DNA from: a bacterium
GTDB taxonomy: Bacteria; Patescibacteriota; Minisyncoccia; Moranbacterales; DUUL01
DNA length: 17,562 bases
Direction: 5' to 3'
NCBI GenBank assembly: GCA_030641245.1
Contig: DAOWHU010000089.1
Location: 1 to 17,562, forward strand
Positions 8,463 through 14,975 of the stretch are shown one piece after another; the first letter of the stretch is position 1; each line of letters begins with the position of its first letter. Position numbers and translations under genes: made by a program. Under the pieces are notes generated by a model. The model was not told the DNA's origin and made no database searches. It saw only the letters and a program-made list of their open reading frames with translations.

Positions 8463-9608
8463 TTATTTTTTTGATTTTGAAACACTTTCGTAGATTCTTA
8501 ATGTTTCTTGAGCCGTTTTATCCCAATTAAATTTTTTAATTATTTCAGCTGCCGCTTTTTTTTGATTTTGACTTCTTTTGTTTTTTCTTAACCGAAAAAC
8601 TTTATTCAAACAATTCAGCATCGAACTAGAACTTTCTGGATCAAAATAGCTAACAGTCCCTTTCAGAATTTCTGGCATAGAGGTTTTCTTGGAACAAGCC
8701 ACTGACTTTTCGCAAACCAAAGCTTCTAAAGGCGGAAAACCAAAACCTTCATATAAGGATGGAAAAACAACCGATTCTGATTCCTGGTAAATTGTCACCA
8801 AATCAGACTCATCAATAAAACCCGGAAAAATAATTCCTTTCAGATTTTCTTTTTGAGCCTTCTCTTCTAGTCTTTGATAAAAATAGTCCCTACCTCCTGC
8901 TAGCACCAAACTAACCCCTGGATTCTTCTTTTTAAACGAAGAAAAAACTTGAGATAGTCGTTTTAAATTTTTATGAGGATAGGCATTCCCAACGTATAGG
9001 ATATACGGCTTAATTATACCATATTTTTTTAAAATAGTCTCAGACTTTTGATCGGCTTTTTGCCCCAATAAATTACACCCTTGATAAATAACTTTTATCT
9101 TATTTCCAGGTACATTAAGCGTTTCTACCAAATCTTTTTTGGTAAACTCAGAGATGGCAATTATTACCAAAGCCTTACGAACCGCTAAATTAATAACGAT
9201 GCGATAAGCTAAAAGTTTTAGCGAATAATAAAACCGATTTAAAGTGGAGTTTTTGAAGGTTGGAAAGTGAAATAAAATTAAATCGTGAATTGTGACCACC
9301 ATTTTCCTTCGATACAGAATTGGAACATTAAAATGTCCAAAATGCATTAAATCCAACTTGTATTTGTTCAGAAAAAAAGGATAAACAAACTGTTCCCGCC
9401 AACCGTACCAAGGATAATCAGCCAAAACTTTGTGAAAATTTTTCTTTTGAGGTTTAAAATCCTGAAAACGCTCTTTCTTCAAGAAAATAAAAAACTGATG
9501 ATCAGTCTCATTACTATTTTTCTCTAATCCTTCCACTAATTTTTGAACATAAACTCCTAGCCCTTTTTCCTGGGGACCAAAAAACCTGGCATCGATTCCG
9601 ATTCGCAT
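8463..9608 (-). CDS. GT4-family glycosyltransferase (B)
   Basis: 381 residues, GT-B fold, retaining family GT4 (RfaB/WbaZ-like). Seen: MRIGIDARFF at the N terminus with the Gly-rich GLGVYVQKL loop (17-24), VTIHDL (105-110), ISEFTKKDL (152-160), LYVGNAYPHKNL (204-215) opening the donor-binding domain, and EGFGFPPLE (287-295), the E-x7-E motif that binds the nucleotide-sugar. It adds a sugar from an NDP-sugar to a growing glycan or lipid-linked acceptor on the cytoplasmic side of the membrane. Donor and acceptor are unknown. The DUF4012 gene starts 13 bases downstream, so the two are probably co-transcribed. It resembles the upstream GT4 gene (same MRIGID start, same motif order), so the pair look like paralogues. 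Confidence 0.92.
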   Translation of the reverse strand: MRIGIDARFFGPQEKGLGVYVQKLVEGLEKNSNETDHQFFIFLKKERFQDFKPQKKNFHKVLADYPWYGWREQFVYPFFLNKYKLDLMHFGHFNVPILYRRKMVVTIHDLILFHFPTFKNSTLNRFYYSLKLLAYRIVINLAVRKALVIIAISEFTKKDLVETLNVPGNKIKVIYQGCNLLGQKADQKSETILKKYGIIKPYILYVGNAYPHKNLKRLSQVFSSFKKKNPGVSLVLAGGRDYFYQRLEEKAQKENLKGIIFPGFIDESDLVTIYQESESVVFPSLYEGFGFPPLEALVCEKSVACSKKTSMPEILKGTVSYFDPESSSSMLNCLNKVFRLRKNKRSQNQKKAAAEIIKKFNWDKTAQETLRIYESVSKSKK

Positions 9609-9628
9609 AGTCTTTGTCTAATAATTTG

Positions 9629-9656
9629 AACTAAGTCTAGCAGAAAAAGCTTAGTT
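9629..9656. repeat. Short inverted repeat in the leader of GT4 gene B
   Basis: AACTAAG (9629-9635) and CTTAGTT (9650-9656) are perfectly complementary 7-base arms with a 14-base loop, 21-48 bases upstream of the ATG at 9608. It could be an mRNA leader hairpin or an operator half-site pair; nothing decides between these, and chance is possible. Confidence 0.35.
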
Positions 9657-9687
9657 TATGAATAAAATAAAAGTTGAAAATCCCCTA

Positions 9688-9709
9688 CTACGTAACATGC
9701 TACGTAACA
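9688..9709. repeat. Tandem direct repeat with TACGTA cores
   Basis: CTACGTAACA occurs at 9688-9697 and again at 9700-9709, a 12-base period. Each copy contains the palindrome TACGTA. It lies about 80-100 bases upstream of GT4 gene B. The spacing of just over one helical turn would suit a protein bound in tandem, but no matching regulator is seen. Confidence 0.5.
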
Positions 9710-9711
9710 AG

Positions 9712-9747
9712 AAATACTGATTTAAATATAGATTAAAATCAGTATTT
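9712..9747 (-). terminator. Stem-loop after GT4 gene A
   Basis: AAATACTGATTT (9712-9723) and AAATCAGTATTT (9736-9747) form a perfect 12-bp inverted repeat with a 12-base loop, starting two bases past the stop of the GT4 gene that ends at 9750. On the minus strand the stem ends in TTT followed by C, a short U-run, so it is a weak intrinsic terminator or an mRNA 3'-end stabiliser. The stem is A/T-rich. Confidence 0.55.
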
Positions 9748-9749
9748 AA

Positions 9750-10874
9750 TTAGATAATCTTGAAATTTCTTTTTATTTCAGCAATTTTTTGAGCTTGTTC
9801 TTGACCTTTTCGGGAATATTCCTGATAAACTCGTTCGTCTTTCAATAAAATTTCCAAAGCCAAGCAAATTTCAAAAGATTTATAAGGATCAATTAAAATT
9901 GCCCCGTCCCCTAAAACTTCGGGCATCGAGGAACAACTAGAGGCAATGGTCGGAATTCCCGAGGCCATAGCTTCTAGAGGCGGGAACCCAAAACCCTCGT
10001 AAAAAGAGGGATAAACAAAAATCTTAGCTAAAGAATAGAGAGCTGGTTTATCCTTCTCTACTACAAAACCCGTAAAAATTATGTCCTTTTCGAAAGAACT
10101 ACTTCGAACTCTTTCAATTGTAGACTGCCAAAGCCAGCCCTTCTCACCGGCAATCACTAATTTATATTCCTTGGTCCAATCATTTCTTTTCTTGAAACTC
10201 TCAAAACCTCTTATCAGCCCTTTGATGTTTTTTCGAGGCTCAATAGTCCCTAGAAACAAAATGAATTGCTCTGGCAAATTATACCGCTCCACAATAGCTG
10301 GATTGAATTTCCTGGCTTGATTAAAAAACTCAAAATTAAAGAAAGGATGATTAACAATAATTTTATCAGACTTAACTTGATACAAATTAATTAAATCTTG
10401 AGCCGTTGATTCCGACACTGCCCAAATCTTATAAGCCTCCCGAACAACTTTTCGAGGATTAATAAAAAAATGCCACAACCTTCTTTTCCAAGAAAAGGTT
10501 TCCGGCATTCTTTCAAAAGATAAATCGTGAACGGTTAAAATTCGACGACAAGATTTAGTTAAAGCAGTGAAATGAAAATTGGGTGAAATGAAAAAATCCA
10601 ATCCCCCCAAAAGATTGTCAGCCTTAGGCCAATTTAAAAACCAAAAACCAAAATTAAGCAATTTATTAGGGAATCTAAATCTCTTAACCTGAACATTTTC
10701 ATAATCTTTCAGCCAATCTAACTCTTCTCTGATTTCTCCAAAGGCATTCAAAAAGATAATAAATTGATCTTCGTTGTTTTCCCTTACCAAGCGAGAAATC
10801 AGCCCTTGAGTATATTCTTCTACCCCCGTATTCCGACTATTTTGTAAGCACCTTCCGTCAATTCCTATTCTCAT
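9750..10874 (-). CDS. GT4-family glycosyltransferase (A)
   Basis: 374 residues, GT-B fold, family GT4. Seen: MRIGIDGRC with the NTGVEEYTQGL loop (15-25), LTVHDLSFERMPETF (113-127), AVSESTAQDL (152-161), LGTIEPRKNIKGL (208-220) and EGFGFPPLEAMASG (293-306) with the E-x7-E donor-binding pair. The arrangement resembles mannosyl- and rhamnosyltransferases of polysaccharide clusters, but specificity cannot be read. It starts 21 bases after the Wzz-like gene ends, so these two are one unit; a perfect stem-loop follows the stop, so transcription may partly end before GT4 gene B. No ribosome binding site stands out at the ATG. Confidence 0.92.
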   Translation of the reverse strand: MRIGIDGRCLQNSRNTGVEEYTQGLISRLVRENNEDQFIIFLNAFGEIREELDWLKDYENVQVKRFRFPNKLLNFGFWFLNWPKADNLLGGLDFFISPNFHFTALTKSCRRILTVHDLSFERMPETFSWKRRLWHFFINPRKVVREAYKIWAVSESTAQDLINLYQVKSDKIIVNHPFFNFEFFNQARKFNPAIVERYNLPEQFILFLGTIEPRKNIKGLIRGFESFKKRNDWTKEYKLVIAGEKGWLWQSTIERVRSSSFEKDIIFTGFVVEKDKPALYSLAKIFVYPSFYEGFGFPPLEAMASGIPTIASSCSSMPEVLGDGAILIDPYKSFEICLALEILLKDERVYQEYSRKGQEQAQKIAEIKRNFKII

Positions 10875-10895
10875 TTTTGAAAAGTTAAGAATACC

Positions 10896-11519
10896 CTACT
10901 TGCTTCTTGTTTTTTTAAAAAACCCTTTAAAATAATGCTTCAAAAGCACTCCGAATATTCCCGATAGAATTCCCAAACAACTAAAAATAACCAGGACAAA
11001 GTAAAGATTGATATGATTTTTAACTATATGCGCATCGTCTATCACTAATTTAAACCAATTCCGATCTTGCTTAACATTGAGTTGTTGATTTTTCTGATTC
11101 AAATTTTTTTTAATAACTTCTCCAAAAATAATCGCCGACTGAATGGTCTCAGATTTGAATTCGATTTTAACATAATTAGCAGACGGTTGAATCGCTTTAA
11201 TTTTAGAAATATCGCTCCAATCGCCTCGTCTAAACTTTGTAAATAGAATTCGATTGGATTCCATCAACCCTGGATCACCCACCCAATTAACAATATTTTT
11301 GCCAAATTTTTCATCAGCCTCTAATCGATAAAACTGATCATATTGATAATCCTGAGTGGCAATCCGACCTTCACGTGAAATGTTGACCGCTACAGATCCC
11401 GAATAAAGGCTGGACTGTTGATCGTACCAAGCCAAACCTCCTAAGAAAATAATTAGAAACGGCACCCAGAAAAAGATTAGGTGTTTCTTGACTAAGCTTA
11501 AAAATTTTTTTAGTTCCAT
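10896..11519 (-). CDS. Wzz/CapA-like polysaccharide chain-length or polymerase-associated protein
   Basis: 207 residues with the two-helix layout of polysaccharide copolymerases. Seen: a short basic N terminus (MELKKFLSLVKKH), TM1 at about 14-28, an extracytoplasmic domain of about 140 residues beginning YSGSVAVNIS, then TM2 at about 171-192 and a basic cytoplasmic end. The first periplasmic strand after a Tyr-x-x-x-hydrophobic pattern is typical of Wzz/YveK proteins, which set polymer length or partner a tyrosine kinase. No Walker motifs follow, so any kinase is separate or absent. Its position just ahead of two GT4 genes fits control of surface-polymer assembly. Sequence conservation outside the topology is weak, so the family call is moderate. 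Confidence 0.7.
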   Translation of the reverse strand: MELKKFLSLVKKHLIFFWVPFLIIFLGGLAWYDQQSSLYSGSVAVNISREGRIATQDYQYDQFYRLEADEKFGKNIVNWVGDPGLMESNRILFTKFRRGDWSDISKIKAIQPSANYVKIEFKSETIQSAIIFGEVIKKNLNQKNQQLNVKQDRNWFKLVIDDAHIVKNHINLYFVLVIFSCLGILSGIFGVLLKHYFKGFFKKTRSK

Positions 11520-11587
11520 ATAATTTTATTAAAATTAGATCTACTGTCAAATGACTTATTTCATAGGAAGTCTGTTACAGCACAAAA

Positions 11588-11617
11588 GAGGCTTTTGGAA
11601 ATAAATCCAAAACCCTC
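11588..11617 (-). terminator. Terminator-like hairpin after the DUF4012 gene
   Basis: GAGG-C-TTTTGGA (11588-11599) pairs with TCCAAAA-C-CCTC (11606-11617): eleven pairs around one C·C mismatch, with a 6-base loop. On the minus strand the stem is followed by TTTT. It ends the transcript of the DUF4012 gene (stop at 11762) ahead of the Wzz-like gene. Confidence 0.65.
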
Positions 11618-11626
11618 CCGTTTAAA

Positions 11627-11690
11627 AATTTTCAATTCACAATTTTCAATTTTCAATAAATTTACAATGACTTAATGAGCTAATTTTCAA
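11627..11690 (-). repeat. AT-rich tandem repeat (AATTTTCAAT units) downstream of the DUF4012 gene
   Basis: Copies of AATTTTCAA(T) start at 11627, 11641, 11648 and 11682 on the plus strand, the middle two overlapping. The block lies between the DUF4012 stop (11762) and its terminator hairpin, the same place in the transcript as the 36-bp repeat after ksgA. The rest of 11520-11761 shows no gene. Confidence 0.55.
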
Positions 11691-11761
11691 ACTTATAGAC
11701 CCACAGCATGTTCATCATAATTTCTGAAAATATTTTTCAATTGATAATTGATTATAAACTA

Positions 11762-13135
11762 TTATTTTCCGCTTTTGGTTAATTCAAATTTTAAATTATT
11801 CTTCAGGATACCTTTCCGAGTATACTCTTTTTCAGCGGTTTTAACATTAACTGTGACTGGTACATCTCCTACTCCAGACTGCTTTTGAATCAAGAGCTTG
11901 TAGTTATCTTTCAGTCTGTCGGGAAGAGTATAAACAATTTTGGCAGGAGTTGTACTATTCATAACAGTGTGACAAATGAATCCAAAATACTGACGGCCGT
12001 GATTTTCCTGAATATTAGGATAACTAACCCATGCCCGTGACACTAGCTCAGTCCTCAGAGGAGTATAGACCCTTAAATAAGAATGATAATCAGTGGTTCG
12101 CCAATCACCGTAAACCGCATTATGAGTATAGTTAATTTCTAAAGTAGCAGTTGGTTTTTCCAGAGTCAAATCCACGCTATAAATCATCTCTCGCTCCATA
12201 TAATAATCTGACTTTAAGGCTCCTAAATTAGCATCTACCGCCATCAAATAATCACCATCCCATTCTTGATCGACTTTCCCTGCCCAGTTAACTTTTTCCG
12301 CCAAAGCTTGCAATTCTGGATCTTCAAAATAAAACTGAACGTCCTTGTTTCTCAATTCTTCCAAGACTAGATCAGGCACTTTAGAAATATTAGAAATCGA
12401 GCCAAGTTTGTCGACAATAATAGCAGCCATTTTTTTCAAAATTAATTTCCGGTCTTGAACGTTTATTCCTTGAAGTTCAAAACTTTTTTCAACCTGTTCT
12501 TCAAGTTTTAAAATAGCATTTTCACTAGTGTAGGTTCCAGGATAACCAGGCACCGTAACTGGTCCAGTGATTTCTAAAATATCATTTAAAATAGTAGCGT
12601 TAACTGCAATAACTCCATCGAAATCATCATTACCGCCACTTAATCGATAAAAATATTTGATCTTATCAACGCTAGTTGGAAAATCTGGAAAAAAGTTGGA
12701 ATCCCTAAATTTCCATCTTTTAATCGACATCATTTTTTCGAAGGGATAGGGAGCGTTGACATCAGCTTTAATTCGTTGATCTAGTAAATTGGCATCTTCT
12801 ACAAACAAAGAGGTCACTTCCCCATCTTTGAGCTTCATAACAGCATATTGTCCTAAAAATCCGCCAGTCGGTCTCAATTCCATGTTATTTTGCAACAAAA
12901 CTAAATACCGTCTTTCTATTCCATCTTTAACGGTAAAAGCTTGGACAAATTTATCGATGGCTTGAATTTCGTCTTTAGTACTTTGCTCTATCGGCAAAAA
13001 TTGAGCGATTTTATCAACCGCCGAAAGAGAATTTATTAGAATTTGTTTTTTATCAATATCACTAAAAAAATAAAAGGCGCTAGCAACACCTATTACCAAA
13101 AGAAATACTAAAGCCAAAATTTTTCTCTTTTTCAT
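11762..13135 (-). CDS. DUF4012 protein, membrane-anchored
   Basis: 457 residues from the ATG at 13135, which gives a normal signal-anchor (MKKRK then a helix at about 6-24). An upstream in-frame ATG at 13201 would add 22 residues with an extra hydrophobic patch and is less likely. After the helix comes a linker (25-75), then DUF4012 hallmarks: LQNNMELRPTGGFLGQY (81-97), SNFFPDFPTSVDKIKYFY, FDGVIAVNATILNDILEITGPV, and a C-terminal beta-rich half ending near YTLPDRLKDNYKLLIQKQSG. It should sit on the outer face of the membrane. The family has no proven activity. Same-domain paralogy with the product of 5882-8449 is clear from the shared N-N-x-E-x-R-x-TGGF and N-x-FPDFPTS blocks. It is first in the surface-polymer block and separated from Wzz by a terminator. 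Confidence 0.85.
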   Translation of the reverse strand: MKKRKILALVFLLVIGVASAFYFFSDIDKKQILINSLSAVDKIAQFLPIEQSTKDEIQAIDKFVQAFTVKDGIERRYLVLLQNNMELRPTGGFLGQYAVMKLKDGEVTSLFVEDANLLDQRIKADVNAPYPFEKMMSIKRWKFRDSNFFPDFPTSVDKIKYFYRLSGGNDDFDGVIAVNATILNDILEITGPVTVPGYPGTYTSENAILKLEEQVEKSFELQGINVQDRKLILKKMAAIIVDKLGSISNISKVPDLVLEELRNKDVQFYFEDPELQALAEKVNWAGKVDQEWDGDYLMAVDANLGALKSDYYMEREMIYSVDLTLEKPTATLEINYTHNAVYGDWRTTDYHSYLRVYTPLRTELVSRAWVSYPNIQENHGRQYFGFICHTVMNSTTPAKIVYTLPDRLKDNYKLLIQKQSGVGDVPVTVNVKTAEKEYTRKGILKNNLKFELTKSGK

Positions 13136-13210
13136 TTCTGTTTTATTTGAAATAATTAGGCAAGAGATACTATCTCCGAACAACACAATCAAGATTACCA
13201 TAAATTTTAA

Positions 13211-13381
13211 GATTCAACAAATCTATTTCCAATAATATTTTTTTACTGTAAAATATATTTTGTAGTTCAAAAGCTAGAAGCTGATCTACGAAAAATATTA
13301 CGAGATATTTATCGAAACGTTTCTAATATAAAAACAGAAATAATTTTAATTAACAATAAAGTCAAAGATTTAAATATTTGA
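13211..13381 (+). other. Open frame without a start codon (possible gene remnant)
   Basis: A frame open from 13211 to a TGA at 13379-13381 has no ATG, GTG or TTG. Its last 37 codons (from KLEADLRKILRDIYRN) read like a charged coiled-coil helix, in style similar to the coiled-coil protein just downstream. It ends in the left arm of the structured element. It may be the remains of an older coding region split by that element, or chance in AT-rich DNA. Apart from this and the element, 13136-13491 holds no gene and only weak promoter-like hexamers. Confidence 0.25.
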
Positions 13382-13482
13382 GAACAGTTCGAGGAAAATC
13401 CGAGTAGCATAAAGATGTACTAAATGGTACATCGAAAAGCAACGAAGGATTTGACAAAGAAGTGCACCAAATAGTTAAATCT
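13366..13482 (+). ncRNA. Structured palindromic element, non-coding copy
   Basis: Helices seen: P1 GATTTAAATATTTG (13367-13380) with CAAATAGTTAAATC (13468-13481), 13 of 14 pairs; P2 AAATCC (13396-13401) with GGATTT (13447-13452); P3 GATGTAC (13414-13420) with GTACATC (13427-13433) and a 6-base loop. Unpaired blocks AGTTCGAGGAAAA, CCGAG and TTTGACAAAGAA are shared with the copy inside ksgA, while P1 and P3 differ completely in sequence yet remain paired in both. It ends about 10 bases before the ATG of the coiled-coil gene and so would form part of its 5' leader. Whether it acts as RNA or only as a DNA repeat is unknown. Confidence 0.7.
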
Positions 13483-13491
13483 CTCAAACAA

Positions 13492-13860
13492 ATGAAAGAT
13501 ATCCAAGAGATATTTAATGAACTGACAGAAGTTAAGAAAAAACAGAAAGAAGTTCAAGCTGAATACAAAGATGCCCTAACTAATACCAATAAATTTGAGG
13601 AAGTTAAAGAGCAAATTAAGGAATTAACTGAAAAAAGAAAACAGATTCAAACTATGGTTCAAGCTGAAATGGGAGAACGGTTTCAAGAATTAGAACTATC
13701 CAAAGACCAGCAAAAAGAACTGAAACAAATGCTTTCTGATATTGCTATGAGCAACTTAATGGATGGCAAATCAATTCAATTAAAAGACACTAATGATTCG
13801 ATTTACGAACCGCAATTCTCTGTAACCTTCAAGAAAACAAATGCAAAGAATATAGAATAG
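13492..13860 (+). CDS. Small coiled-coil protein of unknown function
   Basis: 122 residues from the ATG at 13492. A GTG at 13462 in the same frame lies within the structured element and is less likely. Seen: a continuous charged helix at about 5-75, rich in Lys, Glu and Gln with heptad-like hydrophobic spacing, suited to a coiled coil; then LSDIAMSNLMDGKSIQLKD and a C-terminal strand-like YEPQFSVTFKK. There is no signal peptide or membrane helix, so it is cytoplasmic. I associate this layout (helical hairpin plus a short YEPxFSVxFKK end) with small uncharacterised proteins of this bacterial group, but can name no function. It stands alone, divergent from the DUF4012 gene and followed by its own terminator. 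Confidence 0.8.
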   Translation: MKDIQEIFNELTEVKKKQKEVQAEYKDALTNTNKFEEVKEQIKELTEKRKQIQTMVQAEMGERFQELELSKDQQKELKQMLSDIAMSNLMDGKSIQLKDTNDSIYEPQFSVTFKKTNAKNIE

Positions 13861-13885
13861 GGTAATAATAAATGTTTTCTTCGAT

Positions 13886-13916
13886 AAAAAAGCATATCAA
13901 ATCGATATGCTTTTTT
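13886..13916. terminator. Intrinsic terminator of the coiled-coil gene
   Basis: A 13-bp stem AAAAAAGCATATC-like (13886-13898) pairs with GATATGCTTTTTT (13904-13916), with a 5-base loop AAATC and flanking T/A runs. It sits 26 bases after the plus-strand stop. The A-run on the other side makes it able to act in both directions. Confidence 0.88.
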
Positions 13917-13989
13917 ATTTTTATTGTGTATATAAAATGCCAAAATCCAAATTATTCCAAACCAAACCTTAATGTCGAATGACCAAAAG

Positions 13990-14007
13990 TCCGCCCTTTG
14001 GGGCGGA
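13990..14007 (-). terminator. Terminator-like GC hairpin at the end of the ksgA operon
   Basis: TCCGCCC (13990-13996) and GGGCGGA (14001-14007) form a perfect 7-bp G/C-rich stem with a 4-base loop. Read on the minus strand it is followed by CTTTTGG, a short U-run. It lies about 65 bases past the ksgA stop, beyond the 36-bp repeat. Confidence 0.65.
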
Positions 14008-14030
14008 TATTTAGATTTTAGATTTTGGGT

Positions 14031-14066
14031 TTGATTTGAAGCAATTTGAAATAATTTGAGCTTTGA
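14031..14066 (-). repeat. Dispersed 36-bp AT-rich repeat, copy 2
   Basis: Matches 5843-5878 at 34 of 36 bases and, like it, follows directly on a minus-strand stop codon (ksgA, 14073). Here it lies between the stop and the GC hairpin at 13990-14007. Confidence 0.8.
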
Positions 14067-14072
14067 AATAAT

Positions 14073-14975
14073 TTAAAGATATTCTATCATCTTAATCCAA
14101 TCCTCCACTCCCAGTTCTTGGGCTCTAGCGTTACCGTCAAAACCGATTTTTTCTAAAACTTTCTCAACCGCCTCTTTTTCTAAGACTAGTCCAGCTGAAA
14201 GATTATTGACTAGAGTTTTTCGAGGATTGGCAAAACCCTTTTTAATTAGTCTGAAGAATTTCTTTTCCGCTTCTAGATCCAATCGATTTTCGTTCTTAAC
14301 TACTATTTTCAGAACTGCTGAATCGACATCAGGAATCGGATCAAATTTTTCCCGAGGAACAATTTCCACAATCCCTGGCTCTCCAAAATACTGAACCGAT
14401 AAAGATAAGATTCCTAGTTTACCAGGTTTTTGACAAATTCTCTCGGCTACTTCTTTTTGAACCATCAAAACTAAAATTTGAGGTTGAAAAGAATTTTCTA
14501 AGAATAATCGAAGAATCTTACCCGTTATATAGTAAGGAATATTGGCAATCAGTTTATAACGGGAATTACGCGTTTGACAAATTTCTTTGTCAAAACCTCT
14601 GCTACTCATTCCATTTATCCCCGAATAAACTCCCTTGCGTTGCTCGGTTTTTCCTCGAACTTTGCTCAAACGAGTAATTCCCGAAAAACCTCTTTGACTT
14701 AAAATTTCTTCCCAGTTAGTCTCCAGAACATCTCCGGTGATAACCTCCAGATTTCCCGAAGCCAGTTTTTTTCGACAAAGTTCAGCTAAAGATTCATCTT
14801 TTTCAATAGCTAAAACTCGCCCAGATTTCTGAATTAGTTCTTTGGTCAAAAAACCTCGACCGGGTCCAATCTCCAAAACATTATCGTCTTGAGAAATTTC
14901 CCCTGCTTCAATTATCGAGTCAACAACCCGATCATCGATTAAAAAATTTTGCCCTAAAGATTTTTTGGCTTTCAT
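14073..14975 (-). CDS. rsmA: 16S rRNA dimethyltransferase RsmA/KsgA with an in-frame insertion
   Basis: 300 residues. It dimethylates two adjacent adenines in the 3' hairpin of 16S rRNA during small-subunit assembly, using S-adenosylmethionine. Seen: KKSLGQNFL (4-12), LEIGPGRGFLT (34-44, SAM-binding motif I), IEKD (57-60, acidic loop), GDVLE (81-85), ANIPYYITGKIL (144-155) with the catalytic N-I-P-Y, then F-D-P-x-P-x-V-D-S-A-V and NPRKTLVNNL near the end. Residues about 93-139 are not part of the family: they interrupt the stretch between GDVLE and YKLIANIPYY and are encoded by a palindromic repeat (14560-14683). Without them the protein is about 253 residues, close to normal. Last gene of the operon; its ATG follows the MazG-like stop with no gap. 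Confidence 0.93.
   Translation of the reverse strand: MKAKKSLGQNFLIDDRVVDSIIEAGEISQDDNVLEIGPGRGFLTKELIQKSGRVLAIEKDESLAELCRKKLASGNLEVITGDVLETNWEEILSQRGFSGITRLSKVRGKTEQRKGVYSGINGMSSRGFDKEICQTRNSRYKLIANIPYYITGKILRLFLENSFQPQILVLMVQKEVAERICQKPGKLGILSLSVQYFGEPGIVEIVPREKFDPIPDVDSAVLKIVVKNENRLDLEAEKKFFRLIKKGFANPRKTLVNNLSAGLVLEKEAVEKVLEKIGFDGNARAQELGVEDWIKMIEYL
14560..14683 (-). repeat. Structured palindromic element inserted in frame in ksgA
   Basis: Terminal inverted repeats at 14560-14577 and 14666-14683 match at 17 of 18 positions. Read on the minus strand, inner helix AAAACC/GGTTTT (14646-14651 with 14592-14597) and hairpin TTTAT/ATAAA (14614-14618 with 14625-14629, 6-base loop) follow the same order and spacing as in the copy at 13366-13482, with shared blocks AGTTCGAGGAAAA, CCGAG and TTTGACAAAGAA. 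A further hairpin, TTTGACAAA-GAAA-TTTGTCAAA, lies near the 3' side. The whole is free of stop codons in the ksgA frame, and about 46-47 extra residues result. It resembles in behaviour the palindromic elements known inside Rickettsia genes. Confidence 0.8.

Noticed and set aside
11543..11548. TTGACA on the minus strand upstream of the Wzz-like gene as a -35
   Set aside because: It lies too close to the ATG at 11519 for a -10 at normal spacing to leave a start site before the gene.
13385..13470. Resemblance to the 5' conserved region of RNase P RNA (GAGGAAA-UCCG followed by CAUA, then a hairpin)
   Set aside because: The same block occurs in the ksgA insertion as part of a repeat, the 3' conserved regions of RNase P RNA are absent, and a protein gene begins directly after.
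13462..13491. GTG start for the coiled-coil gene
   Set aside because: It lies within the structured element; the ATG at 13492 just after it is a simpler start and gives the expected helical N terminus.
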